Shown: positions 8,654-18,292, counted from the first letter of the stretch. The stretch is DNA of 33,254 nt from Candidatus Epulonipiscium sp. (GCA_012520595.1 JAAYNZ010000090.1:1-33254), one strand, 5' to 3'. The notes: generated by a model from the letters alone, not told the origin. A program made the numbers and translations.

Positions 8654-10423
8654 TTAACCATCCAACCATGAAATATTCATACGTTCTAATTGACGCTTTT
8701 CCTCGATGAGTCCTTGTAACTCCTTGAGATCTTTCGTCTTGCGACTACGGTGTTCAATGGAGGCTTGTTTCACTAGCTTAACTTGGTCATAAATGATCTT
8801 TTGCTTTTGCTCTCTTGATTGAAAATGAACTTCTCCTGTAAAAATTTTAGATGCTTTTTGCTGCTCTTCTAATGAAGAAAATCTTGCTACAATATTTGCT
8901 CCATCTATTTTTTCATTCTTTTCATAAGCTGTATAAATGTAATCGGCTACTTGTTCATAGACTTGATCAATAAAATCTTGAGGTTGTAAATACTGCTTTA
9001 ATCCTGGATATAACCTTGGTTCTGTAAAAAGAAGATATAACAAACTTCTTTGGGCTTTGGTAACACCTGTATCCTTTTCTAAGAGTTGCTTTTTAGGAGT
9101 TGTGGAATGATAAGTAAAAGGTTCTGGTTGTACTTTTTGATAACGTAACATTTCCTTTTTCAATGACTCAATGGGTATACCTCCTATTTTAGCAACTTCC
9201 TGTGTATAAATTTCTTGGGCCACTGTACTTTTAATCTTTATTAAACGTTGTCCTGCTTCTCGTATAAATCCTATTTTCCCTTCCGGATCTTCTAAATTAT
9301 ATTTCTCCATCATTAAATTTATTTCAAACTCCATACTGCTACAAGTATGTTCATGGATTAATTCTTTAAAAGCTTCTGTGCCATTAGTTTTAATATAATC
9401 ATCTGGATCTTGCTTTCCTGGGATTTTTAAAATTTTAATTCCTAAACCATACTCTTCTAAGATAGGAATAGCTCGTAAGGCAGCCCGGATACCTGCATCA
9501 TCACTGTCATAAATCAGTACTACTTCCCTTACATATCTTCGCAACAACTGAGCATGATAGGGAGTAAAGGCTGTTCCTAAAGAAGCCACTACATTGGAAA
9601 ATCCTGCTTGGTGTAAAGCAATTACATCCATATATCCCTCTACAATGAGAATTTGATCTTGTCTGGCTGTTCTAGCTATGTTTAATCCATATAAATGTTT
9701 ACCTTTATCAAACAATGGAGTTTCAGGAGAATTCAAATATTTAGGTTCTCCATCTCCTAATACACGACCTCCAAAACCAATGATACGGTTGTGTACATCA
9801 AAAATTGGAAACATTAAACGATTAAAAAATCGATCAAAATATCCAGTTGTTCTTTTTTCAGGAATCACTAACCCACTTTGTGAAAGAACACGGTCCGTAT
9901 AACCTTTATTTAATAAAAATTGATATAAATCATTGCGGCTAATATTGGCATAACCAAGTCCAAACATTCTTTGATACTTAGGATCCATTTGTCTCCTGTT
10001 TAAATATTCCAAAGCACGTTTTCCTCTGGCAGAATGAAGATTGGAATAAAAATACCTAGCAGACTCTACATGAATTTCTAATAATTGCTGCTGTAATTGC
10101 ATTTTTTCTTTTTCCTGCTCCGACATTTCTGGATCTGGTAGAGAAATGTGAGCTCGATCTGCTAAATATTTTACGGCTTCTACAAAATTATAATTTTCCA
10201 TTTGCATAATAAAAGTATATACATTTCCTCCCGCTCCACACCCAAAACAATAGTACATTTGTTTATCCGGGCTTACAGAAAAAGAAGGCGTATTTTCATT
10301 ATGAAAAGGACATAAACCAAAATAAGAACTTCCTCGTTTTTTTAATTGTATATATTCTCCGATCACATCTTCAATTACATTTTGAAAACGAATTTCTTCA
10401 ATTAACTCTGTCGGATAATACAT
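8654..10423 (-). CDS. dnaG: DNA primase DnaG
   Basis: Synthesises RNA primers for lagging-strand replication with the replicative helicase, 589 residues. The N-terminal CHC2 zinc finger uses C38, H41, C59 and C62 (CPFH and CFGC). The catalytic Toprim core carries EGYMD at 262-266 and DSDDAG at 306-311. The C-terminal region is the helicase-binding part and is less conserved. The start follows GAGGAGAG and the length is normal. It is upstream of rpoD in the same operon and downstream of dgt, separated by 185 AT-rich bp that carry a candidate extended -10 promoter. Confidence 0.98.
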   Translation of the reverse strand: MYYPTELIEEIRFQNVIEDVIGEYIQLKKRGSSYFGLCPFHNENTPSFSVSPDKQMYYCFGCGAGGNVYTFIMQMENYNFVEAVKYLADRAHISLPDPEMSEQEKEKMQLQQQLLEIHVESARYFYSNLHSARGKRALEYLNRRQMDPKYQRMFGLGYANISRNDLYQFLLNKGYTDRVLSQSGLVIPEKRTTGYFDRFFNRLMFPIFDVHNRIIGFGGRVLGDGEPKYLNSPETPLFDKGKHLYGLNIARTARQDQILIVEGYMDVIALHQAGFSNVVASLGTAFTPYHAQLLRRYVREVVLIYDSDDAGIRAALRAIPILEEYGLGIKILKIPGKQDPDDYIKTNGTEAFKELIHEHTCSSMEFEINLMMEKYNLEDPEGKIGFIREAGQRLIKIKSTVAQEIYTQEVAKIGGIPIESLKKEMLRYQKVQPEPFTYHSTTPKKQLLEKDTGVTKAQRSLLYLLFTEPRLYPGLKQYLQPQDFIDQVYEQVADYIYTAYEKNEKIDGANIVARFSSLEEQQKASKIFTGEVHFQSREQKQKIIYDQVKLVKQASIEHRSRKTKDLKELQGLIEEKRQLERMNISWLDG

Positions 10424-10553
10424 TGAACTCTCCTCATCTTTTTTACAGTTCTATACTCTTTATTCATTCGACATTTTTTTCGAAAATCCTTTTAAAAAAA
10501 TGATTTTTGTATAATGTATATAAAAAAAATTTTTTCCATTTGATTTTTATTCT

Positions 10554-10562
10554 TTTATACCA
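10554..10562 (-). promoter_or_regulatory. Candidate extended -10 promoter of the dnaG-rpoD operon
   Basis: TGGTATAAA on the minus strand fits the TGnTATAAT extended -10 pattern, about 130 bp upstream of dnaG. No good -35 hexamer is present. A sporulation or heat promoter elsewhere in this 185-bp gap cannot be excluded. Confidence 0.35.
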
Positions 10563-10608
10563 TAGTTTTATGTATTTTTTTACAAATTAAAACAATATTT
10601 TACTCTAC

Positions 10609-11619
10609 CTAATAGATATTCCAAGAAGTAGGAATATAAATTTTTTCAAACATTTTCATAGCATAACGATCTGTCATTCCTGCAATATAATCACATACGA
10701 CTTGTTCTATAGGAGCTTCCTTTCGAATATACATCTCTCTACATTCGCCTGATAGCTCCTCAGGATAACATATAAAATGCTGATACAATTTTTTTAAAAT
10801 ATATTGTGCTTTTTTGTCTTCTGCCTTGGCTTTTGATCCAATATATACTTTTTCAAACATAAATTGTCGAACTACATACATGGCTTCCTTTGTTGCTTCA
10901 CTCATGATGATATCTGGTTGATGATAACTTTGTTTAACAATATCACAAACCATATGATGAATTCTTCGGCTGGAAGTTTCTCCAAGAATAGTAATGGCTT
11001 CTCTTGGCAGGTCTTCTACCCGTAGCACTTGACCACGTAATGCATCATCAATATCATGATTAATGTATGCGATCTTATCTGCAATTTGAACCACTTTTCC
11101 CTCTAATGTAGAAGGACTTCCCTTCGTTGGATGATTCAAAATTCCATCTTGAACTTCCCATGTTAAATTCAGCCCTTGGCCTTCTCTTTCCAAAACTTCT
11201 ACTACTCGTAGACTTTGCTCATAATGTCGAAAACCAAAAGGATTTACTTGATTAAGTAATTCTTCTCCTGTGTGTCCAAAAGGAGTGTGTCCTAGATCAT
11301 GTGCTAGAGCAATAGCTTCTGTTAAATCCTCATTCAATTGCAGTGCTTTTGCAATGGTTCTAGCAATCTGGGCTACTTCCAATGTATGAGTTAAACGAGT
11401 ACGATAATGGTCACCTTCTGGAGAGATAAATACTTGTGTTTTATGTTTAAGTCTCCGAAAAGACTTACAGTGTAGAATACGATCTCGATCCCTTTGAAAA
11501 GTTGTTCGAATGGTACAGGGCTCCTCTTGCCTTTTTCTTCCCTTTGTATTAATACTGTAACAAGCATAAGGACTTAAAATACGCACTTCTTGTTCTTCTT
11601 GAATTTCACGTATGTTCAT
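10609..11619 (-). CDS. dgt: dGTP triphosphohydrolase-like protein (HD domain)
   Basis: Deoxyguanosinetriphosphate triphosphohydrolase-like enzyme that cleaves dNTPs to the nucleoside plus triphosphate, 336 residues. The HD metal site is clear: H78 in RTRLTHTLEVAQIART, then H107-D108 in LAHDLGHTPFGHTGEE. A further Asp in ADKIAYINHDIDDA completes the site. Its short length fits the Firmicutes type rather than the longer E. coli Dgt. The start follows GGAGGGA. Its place directly before dnaG is common in Clostridia and links dNTP pool control with replication. A good promoter sits at 11701-11728. Preferred substrate is inferred; several homologues act on mixed dNTPs. Confidence 0.93.
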   Translation of the reverse strand: MNIREIQEEQEVRILSPYACYSINTKGRKRQEEPCTIRTTFQRDRDRILHCKSFRRLKHKTQVFISPEGDHYRTRLTHTLEVAQIARTIAKALQLNEDLTEAIALAHDLGHTPFGHTGEELLNQVNPFGFRHYEQSLRVVEVLEREGQGLNLTWEVQDGILNHPTKGSPSTLEGKVVQIADKIAYINHDIDDALRGQVLRVEDLPREAITILGETSSRRIHHMVCDIVKQSYHQPDIIMSEATKEAMYVVRQFMFEKVYIGSKAKAEDKKAQYILKKLYQHFICYPEELSGECREMYIRKEAPIEQVVCDYIAGMTDRYAMKMFEKIYIPTSWNIY

Positions 11620-11700
11620 TTTTATCCCTCCTACTCATTATCACCCTTTTACTATTTTCCTATCGTGATTTGAAATTTATTTTCAAAATTTAATCTTCTT

Positions 11701-11728
11701 ATTATATATATACTACATTTTTTATCAA
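11701..11728 (-). promoter_or_regulatory. Candidate SigA promoter of dgt
   Basis: TTGATA, a 16-bp spacer and a perfect TATAAT on the minus strand, about 80 bp upstream of dgt and after the oxidoreductase terminator. It probably starts a dgt-dnaG-rpoD transcript. Confidence 0.65.
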
Positions 11729-11766
11729 AATCCTTTATTTCAAAAAAACTTCCCCAATGTACTTTA

Positions 11767-11797
11767 AAAAAACCATCTGTATTTAAGATGGTTTTTT
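11767..11797 (-). terminator. Terminator overlapping the oxidoreductase 3' end
   Basis: A 12-bp inverted repeat, AAAAAACCATCT and its complement with a 7-nt loop, followed by T residues on the minus strand. The 5' arm encodes the last codons (KKPS) and the stop lies at the loop edge. Confidence 0.88.
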
Positions 11798-12898
11798 GCT
11801 TTTGTCCTCTTTTGTCGCTGTTTTCCCTTTTCTTTTTTTATTTTTGTTCATATCCTGTGTCAAATAAGTGCCCATGGATTGGACCTCTATGACTTGTTGC
11901 GTTTCCATTGCCTTTAGTATATCAAAAATAGTTTTTGTATCTCCAAATTCTACTATTGGGGGAACTTGTATTTCTTCTTTCCCCATAATTGAGTTATAAT
12001 AATTCAAAAACTCATTATAATATCCTCTTTGAGGTGTAAAAGGAATTAATTCATGCCTTCCATCATTATAAAATACATTAATAAAACCACAATTTTTATC
12101 TTCTAGATAAATCATACCTTCTGTTCCAAAAATTCGAAGCCCTATTGCAGGCTTTTGAGATTCTTCTCCTTTTGTCCAATAAATAAAATGCCCAATGAGA
12201 CCGTTTCGAAATAGAAATTGAGAATGAATAGAGGTATAGGGACAAAAACTATCTTCCCTAGGCTGTCCGAATGCGGAGATTTTATCCATGTCTCCAAAAA
12301 TATAACGTATGGCTGCCATGTCATGAACCGCTGCATCTAAAAAAATACCACCTGGAAAGTCAGGGTATTGCCTCCACTCCTTCCCAGCAAATGTATCCTT
12401 CTTCATCTCTTCTGGAAAATTAACAACATTATGATAAATAAAGTAGAGTGGATTTCCAATCTTCTTCTCTTCTACTAGATTACGAATAATATTAATTTCT
12501 TCATTATATCGATAGTTTTCTGCAATCATAATACGGATACCATATTTTTTGGGAAACTCAATAAAATGAGCAGCTTCTTCTAAAGTAGGAGCTAAAGGCT
12601 TTTCACAAATTAAATTTTTACCTGCCTTTGCTACATCCAATGAAACTTTATAATTCATAGAAATGGGTACAGCAATATTCACTACATCTATTTCTTCTTT
12701 TTTTAACATATCATGGTAATCAGTATAAAGATGCCCCTTAGATAAACCTATTTTTTCCCCTGCTTTGACTAGCTTTTCTTGGGTTGGATTGGCCAAAGCC
12801 ACTACTTCATACTGTTCATGAAGCTCTTGTAATGCTGGAAAATGAAGACGATCCCAAGCCATACCTGTACCGATTACTGCCATTTTTAATTTTTTCAT
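11783..12898 (-). CDS. Gfo/Idh/MocA-family NAD(P)-dependent oxidoreductase
   Basis: Dehydrogenase acting on a sugar, inositol or similar polyol; the exact substrate is unknown. The 371-residue protein begins with a Rossmann dinucleotide-binding site (AVIGTGMAWDRLHFPAL), carries the family motif CEKPLAPT near residue 98, and then the GFO_IDH_MocA C-terminal domain with FLDAAVHDMAAIRYIFG, containing the usual catalytic-region Asp and His. The last 22 residues are a lysine-rich, low-complexity tail (MNKNKKRKGKTATKEDKSKK) not typical of the family. The start follows AAGGAGAAAG. It is a single-gene unit between ppdK and dgt, with terminators before and after, and looks like an insertion into an otherwise conserved housekeeping cluster. 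Confidence 0.88.
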   Translation of the reverse strand: MKKLKMAVIGTGMAWDRLHFPALQELHEQYEVVALANPTQEKLVKAGEKIGLSKGHLYTDYHDMLKKEEIDVVNIAVPISMNYKVSLDVAKAGKNLICEKPLAPTLEEAAHFIEFPKKYGIRIMIAENYRYNEEINIIRNLVEEKKIGNPLYFIYHNVVNFPEEMKKDTFAGKEWRQYPDFPGGIFLDAAVHDMAAIRYIFGDMDKISAFGQPREDSFCPYTSIHSQFLFRNGLIGHFIYWTKGEESQKPAIGLRIFGTEGMIYLEDKNCGFINVFYNDGRHELIPFTPQRGYYNEFLNYYNSIMGKEEIQVPPIVEFGDTKTIFDILKAMETQQVIEVQSMGTYLTQDMNKNKKRKGKTATKEDKSKKPS

Positions 12899-12972
12899 CT
12901 ATTCTCTTTCTCCTTTCTATAATAAATCTTTCTTTCTTAGAATCTGATAAAAAATTATTTTTTATACACAAA

Positions 12973-12998
12973 AAAAAGACCCTTTTCAGGGTCTTTTT
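12973..12998 (-). terminator. Rho-independent terminator of ppdK
   Basis: AAAAAGACCC paired with GGGTCTTTTT around a 6-nt loop, followed by further T residues on the minus strand, about 28 bp after the ppdK stop. Confidence 0.92.
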
Positions 12999-13025
12999 AG
13001 AAGATCTTCTTTATACTATATATAT

Positions 13026-15662
13026 TTATTTATTGTTTTTTTCTTTAATGGCCGCTTGGGCTGCAGCTAATCGAGCAATGGGTACTCTAAAGGGTGAACA
13101 AGATACATAATTCAATCCTAAGGAATGACAGAATTCTACAGAAGAAGGATCTCCTCCATGCTCACCACAAATACCTAATTTTAGATCAGACTTAGCAGAA
13201 CGTCCTTTTTCTGCTGCAATTTTGATCAATTGACCAACACCTTTTTGGTCAATTCTAGAGAAGGGATCAAACTCATAAACTTGTTTGTCATAGTAATCTT
13301 CTAAGAATTTACCAGCGTCATCTCTAGAAAATCCAAAGGTCATTTGGGTTAAATCATTGGTACCAAAAGAGAAGAAATCTGCTTCTTTTGCAATTTCATC
13401 TGCTGTTAAAGCTGCTCTTGGGATCTCAATCATAGTACCTACATGGTATTCAATTTCTACCCCAGCCTCTTTTAAAACATCATTAACAGTATTTACAACT
13501 ACTTCTTTTACATATTGTAATTCTTTTACTTCCCCTACTAAAGGAATCATAATTTCTGGAATGATGTCATAGCCTTTATTTTTCTTTACTTCTACTGCTG
13601 CTTCCATGATAGCTCTTGCTTGCATTTCAGCAATTTCAGGGTAAGAAACAGCCAAACGACAGCCTCGATGACCCATCATTGGGTTAAACTCATGTAAAGA
13701 TTGTATTGTTGCCTTTAAATCCTCAAAAGGAATCTTCATGGTTTCTGCTAACCCTTTGATATCTTCATCTTCTTGAGGTAAAAATTCATGTAAAGGAGGA
13801 TCTAAGAGACGAATGGTCACTGGTTTTCCTGCCATTACTTCATATAAACCTACAAAATCTTGTCTTTGTAAAGGTAATAATTCACCTAAAGCAGCTCTTC
13901 TACCTTCTTCATTTTGAGCTAAGATCATTTTACGTACTTTAGTAATACGATCTTCATCAAAGAACATATGCTCTGTACGGCAAAGCCCAATACCTTCTGC
14001 GCCAAATTCTAAAGCTTTTTCTGCATCTCGTGGAGTATCTGCATTGGTTCTTACACTTAACATTCTTTCTTTATCTGCCCATCCCATGAAACGAGCAAAA
14101 TCACCAGAAATTTCTGGATCCACGGTAGGTATATCTTCTCCGTATACATTTCCTGTAGAACCATCTAAAGAGATATAATCTCCTTCTTTATAAGTAGTTC
14201 CATCTTCAGTAACAAAATATTTTTCTTCTTCTACGATTTTAATATCATGGCAACCCGATACACAGCAAGTTCCCATACCTCTTGCTACAACTGCAGCATG
14301 AGAAGTCATACCGCCTCGGCCTGTTAAAATCCCTCTTGCAGCAGCCATACCTTCAATATCTTCTGGAGATGTTTCTAAACGAACAAGAATAACTCTTTCG
14401 CCTCTTTCATGAGCTGCTTTTGCATCTTCTGCTGTAAAATAGATTTTACCTGCAGCTGCTCCAGGAGATGCGGGTAAGCCTTTTGCAATAGGTGTTGCTG
14501 CATTTAAGGCTTTGTTATCAAAGTTAGGATGCAACAATTGATCCAATTGCTTAGGATCTACTTGTAAAAGAGCTTGTTGCTCTGTAATTAAACCTTCTTC
14601 TACTAAATCAACAGCAATTTTAAGGGCTGCTGCTGCTGTTCGTTTCCCATTACGTGTTTGTAAAATGTATAACTTTTCATCTTCAATGGTAAATTCCATG
14701 TCCTGCATGTCTTTGTAATGTTTCTCTAAGTTTTCTGCAATCTCAACAAATTGTTTATACGCTGCAGGCATTTTTTCTTCTAATGTACGAATGGGGTCTG
14801 GCGTACGGATTCCAGCTACTACGTCTTCACCTTGTGCATTAATGAGGTACTCACCATATAATACGTTTTCACCTGTAGCAGGGTTTCTTGTAAAAGCAAC
14901 ACCTGTTCCAGAAGTTTCACCCATGTTTCCAAAAACCATCATTTGTACGTTAACAGCTGTTCCCCAACTAGCAGGAATATCATGCATTCTACGATATACG
15001 ATGGCTCTTGGATTGTTCCATGAACGGAATACTGCTGTAATAGAAGCTAATAATTGAGCCTTAGGATCTTGTGGAAAATCTTGTCCTAATTCTTTTTTAT
15101 AAAGAGCTTTAAATTGTGTAATAATATCTTTTAAATGATCGGCTGTTAAGTCAGTATCTAATTCACAACCATTTTTTTCTTTTACAGCATCAAAGATTTC
15201 ATCAAATTTAGCTTTGGGAATTTCCATAACAACATCAGAAAACATTTGAATAAATCTTCGATAAGAGTCATAAGCAAAACGAGGATTATTAGTTGCTTTT
15301 GCAAAACCTTCTACAGCTACATCATTCAATCCTAAATTTAAAATCGTATCCATCATTCCAGGCATAGAAGCACGAGCACCGGAACGAACAGAAACTAATA
15401 AAGGATTCTCTGTATCTCCAAACTTCTTACCTGTAATTTTTTCTAATTCAACTAAGGACTTTTCAATTTGTTCTATAATGTCTTCAGACACCTTTTGTCC
15501 TTGATCATAATAGTCAATACATGCTTCGGTAGTAACAATAAATCCTTGGGGAATGGGAAGGCCTAAGTTAGTCATTTCAGCTAAGTTAGCACCTTTTCCA
15601 CCTAAAAGATTTCGCATGGTGGCATTGCCTTCACTGAACATGTAAACAAATTTTTTGCTCAT
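13026..15662 (-). CDS. ppdK: Pyruvate, phosphate dikinase
   Basis: Interconverts ATP, phosphate and pyruvate with AMP, pyrophosphate and PEP; in anaerobes it serves glycolysis or gluconeogenesis. The protein is 878 residues, the normal length. The N-terminal ATP-grasp domain shows GGKGANLAEM at 21-30. The swivelling phosphohistidine domain carries GGMTSHAAVVARGMG, with catalytic H455 and the neighbouring T453 that regulatory proteins phosphorylate in other species. The C-terminal PEP/pyruvate barrel ends with the catalytic-Cys motif CGEHGGDPSS. The start follows AGGAGG. It has its own extended -10 promoter and terminator. A PPDK regulatory gene, often found beside it in Firmicutes, is absent between glyS and ppdK. 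Confidence 0.98.
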   Translation of the reverse strand: MSKKFVYMFSEGNATMRNLLGGKGANLAEMTNLGLPIPQGFIVTTEACIDYYDQGQKVSEDIIEQIEKSLVELEKITGKKFGDTENPLLVSVRSGARASMPGMMDTILNLGLNDVAVEGFAKATNNPRFAYDSYRRFIQMFSDVVMEIPKAKFDEIFDAVKEKNGCELDTDLTADHLKDIITQFKALYKKELGQDFPQDPKAQLLASITAVFRSWNNPRAIVYRRMHDIPASWGTAVNVQMMVFGNMGETSGTGVAFTRNPATGENVLYGEYLINAQGEDVVAGIRTPDPIRTLEEKMPAAYKQFVEIAENLEKHYKDMQDMEFTIEDEKLYILQTRNGKRTAAAALKIAVDLVEEGLITEQQALLQVDPKQLDQLLHPNFDNKALNAATPIAKGLPASPGAAAGKIYFTAEDAKAAHERGERVILVRLETSPEDIEGMAAARGILTGRGGMTSHAAVVARGMGTCCVSGCHDIKIVEEEKYFVTEDGTTYKEGDYISLDGSTGNVYGEDIPTVDPEISGDFARFMGWADKERMLSVRTNADTPRDAEKALEFGAEGIGLCRTEHMFFDEDRITKVRKMILAQNEEGRRAALGELLPLQRQDFVGLYEVMAGKPVTIRLLDPPLHEFLPQEDEDIKGLAETMKIPFEDLKATIQSLHEFNPMMGHRGCRLAVSYPEIAEMQARAIMEAAVEVKKNKGYDIIPEIMIPLVGEVKELQYVKEVVVNTVNDVLKEAGVEIEYHVGTMIEIPRAALTADEIAKEADFFSFGTNDLTQMTFGFSRDDAGKFLEDYYDKQVYEFDPFSRIDQKGVGQLIKIAAEKGRSAKSDLKLGICGEHGGDPSSVEFCHSLGLNYVSCSPFRVPIARLAAAQAAIKEKNNK

Positions 15663-15708
15663 TTGATTTTACCTCCTGTGTTTATGTATTTTTCATTGGT
15701 AGAATAGT

Positions 15709-15772
15709 GAGCTCTAGATATTCTTCTCTCTCTTTTTATCTGGGACAATAAATCAATTTGTGCGAGCTCTAG
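15709..15772. repeat. Paired GAGCTCTAG repeats in the ppdK leader
   Basis: GAGCTCTAG occurs twice as direct repeats (15709-15717 and 15764-15772), 55 bp apart. Because GAGCTC is self-complementary, the two copies could also pair in the leader RNA. Both lie between the predicted start of transcription and the ppdK RBS. Confidence 0.5.
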
Positions 15773-15795
15773 GGATCTATTCCAAATCCGCTTAT

Positions 15796-15804
15796 ATTAT
15801 AACA
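15796..15804 (-). promoter_or_regulatory. Candidate extended -10 promoter of ppdK
   Basis: TGTTATAAT on the minus strand is a perfect extended -10. No consensus -35 is visible. It implies a leader of about 125 nt before the ppdK ATG, containing the GAGCTCTAG pair. Confidence 0.55.
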
Positions 15805-15852
15805 CAAAAAAATTTTTTTAATAGGCATTTTTGATATTTTTTTGTGTTTTTG

Positions 15853-17256
15853 TTAAAAATCAAATTTTTCATTAAAATATGCTTCTAAATCATCAATTTT
15901 AATTCGTTCTTGTACCATATTATCCCGATGTCGAATAGTAACAGCATGATCTTCTAATGAATCAAAATCAAAAGTAATACAATAGGGAGTACCAATCTCA
16001 TCTTGTCGGCGATATCGTTTTCCAATACTACCTGCATCATCAAATTGAACCGTATAATGTTTTAATAACTTTTCATATACCTCTTGGGCTTGTTCTGACA
16101 ACTTCTTTGATAAAGGTAATACCGCTATTTTAACTGGAGCCAAAGCAGGATGGAAACGAAGTACTGTACGAACTTCTCCATTTTCTAACTCTTCTTCATC
16201 ATATGCTTCACATAAAAAAGCAAGGGTTACTCGATCAGCTCCAAGAGAAGGCTCTACACAATAAGGAATATAACGTTCATTGGTTTGAGGATCAAAGTAA
16301 CTCATATCTTCTCCTGAATGTTCTTGATGTTGTTTTAAGTCATAATCTGTTCGATCCGCAATTCCCCAAAGTTCTCCCCATCCAAAAGGAAATCGGTAGT
16401 CAATATCTGTTGTTGCTTTACTGTAATGAGACAGCTCTTCAGGACTATGATCCCTTAGTTGTAAATGTTCTTTAGGGATACCTAAAGAAAGTAACCAATT
16501 AAAACAGAAATCTTTCCAATATTGAAACCATTCTAAATCAGTACCTGGTTCGCAGAAAAACTCCAATTCCATTTGTTCAAATTCTCGAGTTCGGAAAATA
16601 AAATTACCGGGAGTAATTTCATTTCGGAAAGACTTACCAACTTGACCGATTCCAAAAGGAATTTTTTTTCTTGTAGTTCTTTGGACATTTTTAAAATTAA
16701 CGAAAATACCTTGTGCTGTTTCTGGCCGTAAATATACTGCATTCTTTGAGTCTTCCGTTACCCCTTGAAAAGTTTTAAACATAAGGTTAAACTGACGAAT
16801 ATCTGTAAAGTCTTTTGCTCCACAAGAAGGGCAAGGAATATTTTCCTCTTGGATGTATGATTGCAATTTTTCATTACTCCATCCATCTACTTCTTCTTCT
16901 GTTCCTTGTTTTTTCATATATTCTTCAATTAATTGATCAGCTCGAAATCGTTCTCTACAGTTTTTACAATCCATTAACGGATCATTAAAACCATCCAAAT
17001 GTCCAGAAGCTTTCCATACTTGTGTATTCATTAAAATAGCACAATCTACCCCTACATTGTATGGACTTTCTTTAATAAACTTTTTCCACCAAGCTTGCTT
17101 TATATTATTCTTTAATTCTACCCCTAAAGGACCATAATCCCATGTATTTGAAAGTCCACCATAAATCTCAGAACCAGGATAGACAAATCCTCTTGCCTTG
17201 GCAAGTGCTACAACTTTTTCCATTGTTTTTTCTATTGGGTTCATTTTAATTTTCAT
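15853..17256 (-). CDS. glyS: Glycyl-tRNA synthetase, single-chain class II
   Basis: Charges tRNA-Gly with glycine as an alpha-2 dimer (eukaryote/archaeal-like type rather than the GlyQ/GlyS tetramer), 467 residues. Motif 1 region: [20 protein letters not shown]. Cysteine pairs CKNC and CPSC form an inserted zinc-like site. Motif 2 region: [19 protein letters not shown]. Motif 3: [13 protein letters not shown]. The anticodon-binding domain is C-terminal ([11 protein letters not shown] onward). The start is ambiguous: ATG at 17256 is almost touching AGGAAGG, while ATG at 17244 ([10 protein letters not shown]) has a 12-nt spacer and may be used instead. Transcription is controlled by the T-box leader upstream. 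The gene follows recO, the usual Firmicutes order. Confidence 0.97.
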   Translation of the reverse strand: MKIKMNPIEKTMEKVVALAKARGFVYPGSEIYGGLSNTWDYGPLGVELKNNIKQAWWKKFIKESPYNVGVDCAILMNTQVWKASGHLDGFNDPLMDCKNCRERFRADQLIEEYMKKQGTEEEVDGWSNEKLQSYIQEENIPCPSCGAKDFTDIRQFNLMFKTFQGVTEDSKNAVYLRPETAQGIFVNFKNVQRTTRKKIPFGIGQVGKSFRNEITPGNFIFRTREFEQMELEFFCEPGTDLEWFQYWKDFCFNWLLSLGIPKEHLQLRDHSPEELSHYSKATTDIDYRFPFGWGELWGIADRTDYDLKQHQEHSGEDMSYFDPQTNERYIPYCVEPSLGADRVTLAFLCEAYDEEELENGEVRTVLRFHPALAPVKIAVLPLSKKLSEQAQEVYEKLLKHYTVQFDDAGSIGKRYRRQDEIGTPYCITFDFDSLEDHAVTIRHRDNMVQERIKIDDLEAYFNEKFDF

Positions 17257-17301
17257 TCCTTCCTATATCTAAATGCTAGCTAGAAGATACATTCTGTTGA
17301 A

Positions 17302-17494
17302 ATAAAAAAACATCTTCCATCCCATAAGGGACGAAAGATGTATCTTCCGCGGTTCCACCCTTGTTGATATGTAAAATACATATCCACTTTGGTTCTACTG
17401 CTCAAAAGTGCCCTTCTTCAAAGTGATTCATTGGGCTTCCACCTTCCCCAACTCGCTATACAATCTTTCTTTGAATACTCCTCTTTTTCATCGC
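17302..17494 (-). promoter_or_regulatory. Glycine T-box riboswitch upstream of glyS
   Basis: tRNA-sensing leader. The minus strand carries the near-invariant T-box sequence AGGGTGGAACCGCGGAAG (about 17344-17361), which pairs with an uncharged tRNA acceptor end. A Stem I region lies upstream and a strong terminator downstream. The segment GAAGGGCACTTTT fits a specifier loop with GGC followed by A, that is a glycine codon, matching the downstream gene. When tRNA-Gly is uncharged the antiterminator should form and glyS is transcribed. The specifier is assigned by eye. Confidence 0.93.
17304..17340 (-). terminator. Regulated terminator of the glyS T-box
   Basis: CATCTTTCGTCCC and GGGATGGAAGATG form a 13-bp stem with one G-U or mismatch position, a TTAT loop and then TTTTTTT on the minus strand. 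It lies directly after the T-box sequence, as expected for a conditional terminator. Confidence 0.92.
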
Positions 17495-17495
17495 A

Positions 17496-17543
17496 ATTAT
17501 ATAATTTTAAATTTAATGTAGCAAATTTTCTTTCTTTTGTCAA
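17496..17543 (-). promoter_or_regulatory. Candidate promoter(s) of the T-box-glyS transcript
   Basis: Two overlapping SigA-like options exist. TTGCTA-17-TATAAT (-10 at 17496-17501) would start RNA just before Stem I and is preferred. TTGACA-17-TACATT has its -35 at 17538-17543 overlapping the recO stop codon. Either separates glyS from recO transcription. Confidence 0.7.
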
Positions 17544-18292
17544 TAGGCAGATCCTAATTCTTCGATAAAAGCTAAGGTTTTAAATTTTTTATCTAAGTAA
17601 TAACCTACAAAAGCTTGACTTAGCACTGAAAGCTCTTTTAAAACCTGAGGAGACACTTGAAATTGAAAAAGTGCTTTTAAGTCAGAGGATAAAATATAAT
17701 GAATAGTATATAAGGTTCCCGGTAAAATTTTTTTGGCAGAAGAATCTATATCACAACATTCTTCACATAAGACTCCTCCCTCTGGAATACTAAAGAAAGG
17801 AAAATACTCCTTCTCCTCTCCACAATGAACACAAAAAATCACTTCTGGTGTAAATCCACTAAAAGACATGACCTTCCATTCATAAATTCGAAGAACAAGT
17901 TTAGGATCTAACTCCCCATTTGCTAACTTCCATAAAGTATAAAGTGTTAATTTCAGTAACTTTTCATTAGGACTATTTTCTTCTCCTACTGTCTCTAACA
18001 ATTCCATCATATAAATCCCACAAGATAAGACATAGATATCATTTCGAAGGTTATGAAAAGTCTCTATGACTTCTACTTGAGAAAGATTCCAATTATTTTT
18101 TCCCTTATATAATATAAAATCACAATAAGCAAATACTTGGGTTCCTGCCACAAATCGACTTCTCGGTTTTCTTGCTCCTCTTGCAGAAACTGAAATTTTA
18201 CCCTGCTCTTCTGTAAAAATGGTAATAATTTTATCTGCTTCTCCTACTGCCACTTCTCTAAGAACTAATCCTTTGGTTTTCAGTTCTTGCAT
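17540..18292 (-). CDS. recO: DNA repair protein RecO
   Basis: Recombination mediator that works with RecR and RecF to load RecA on SSB-coated single-stranded DNA, 250 residues. The N-terminal OB fold starts with KTKGLVLREVAVGEADKIIT and the basic SARGARKPRSR. A C-terminal zinc-finger region uses C154, C157, C176 and C179 (CVHC and CEECC). The start follows AAAGGGATG at short spacing. It follows yqzL after 37 bp, with a hairpin between that may attenuate. The era-yqzL-recO order is conserved in Firmicutes. Confidence 0.96.
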   Translation of the reverse strand: MQELKTKGLVLREVAVGEADKIITIFTEEQGKISVSARGARKPRSRFVAGTQVFAYCDFILYKGKNNWNLSQVEVIETFHNLRNDIYVLSCGIYMMELLETVGEENSPNEKLLKLTLYTLWKLANGELDPKLVLRIYEWKVMSFSGFTPEVIFCVHCGEEKEYFPFFSIPEGGVLCEECCDIDSSAKKILPGTLYTIHYILSSDLKALFQFQVSPQVLKELSVLSQAFVGYYLDKKFKTLAFIEELGSAY

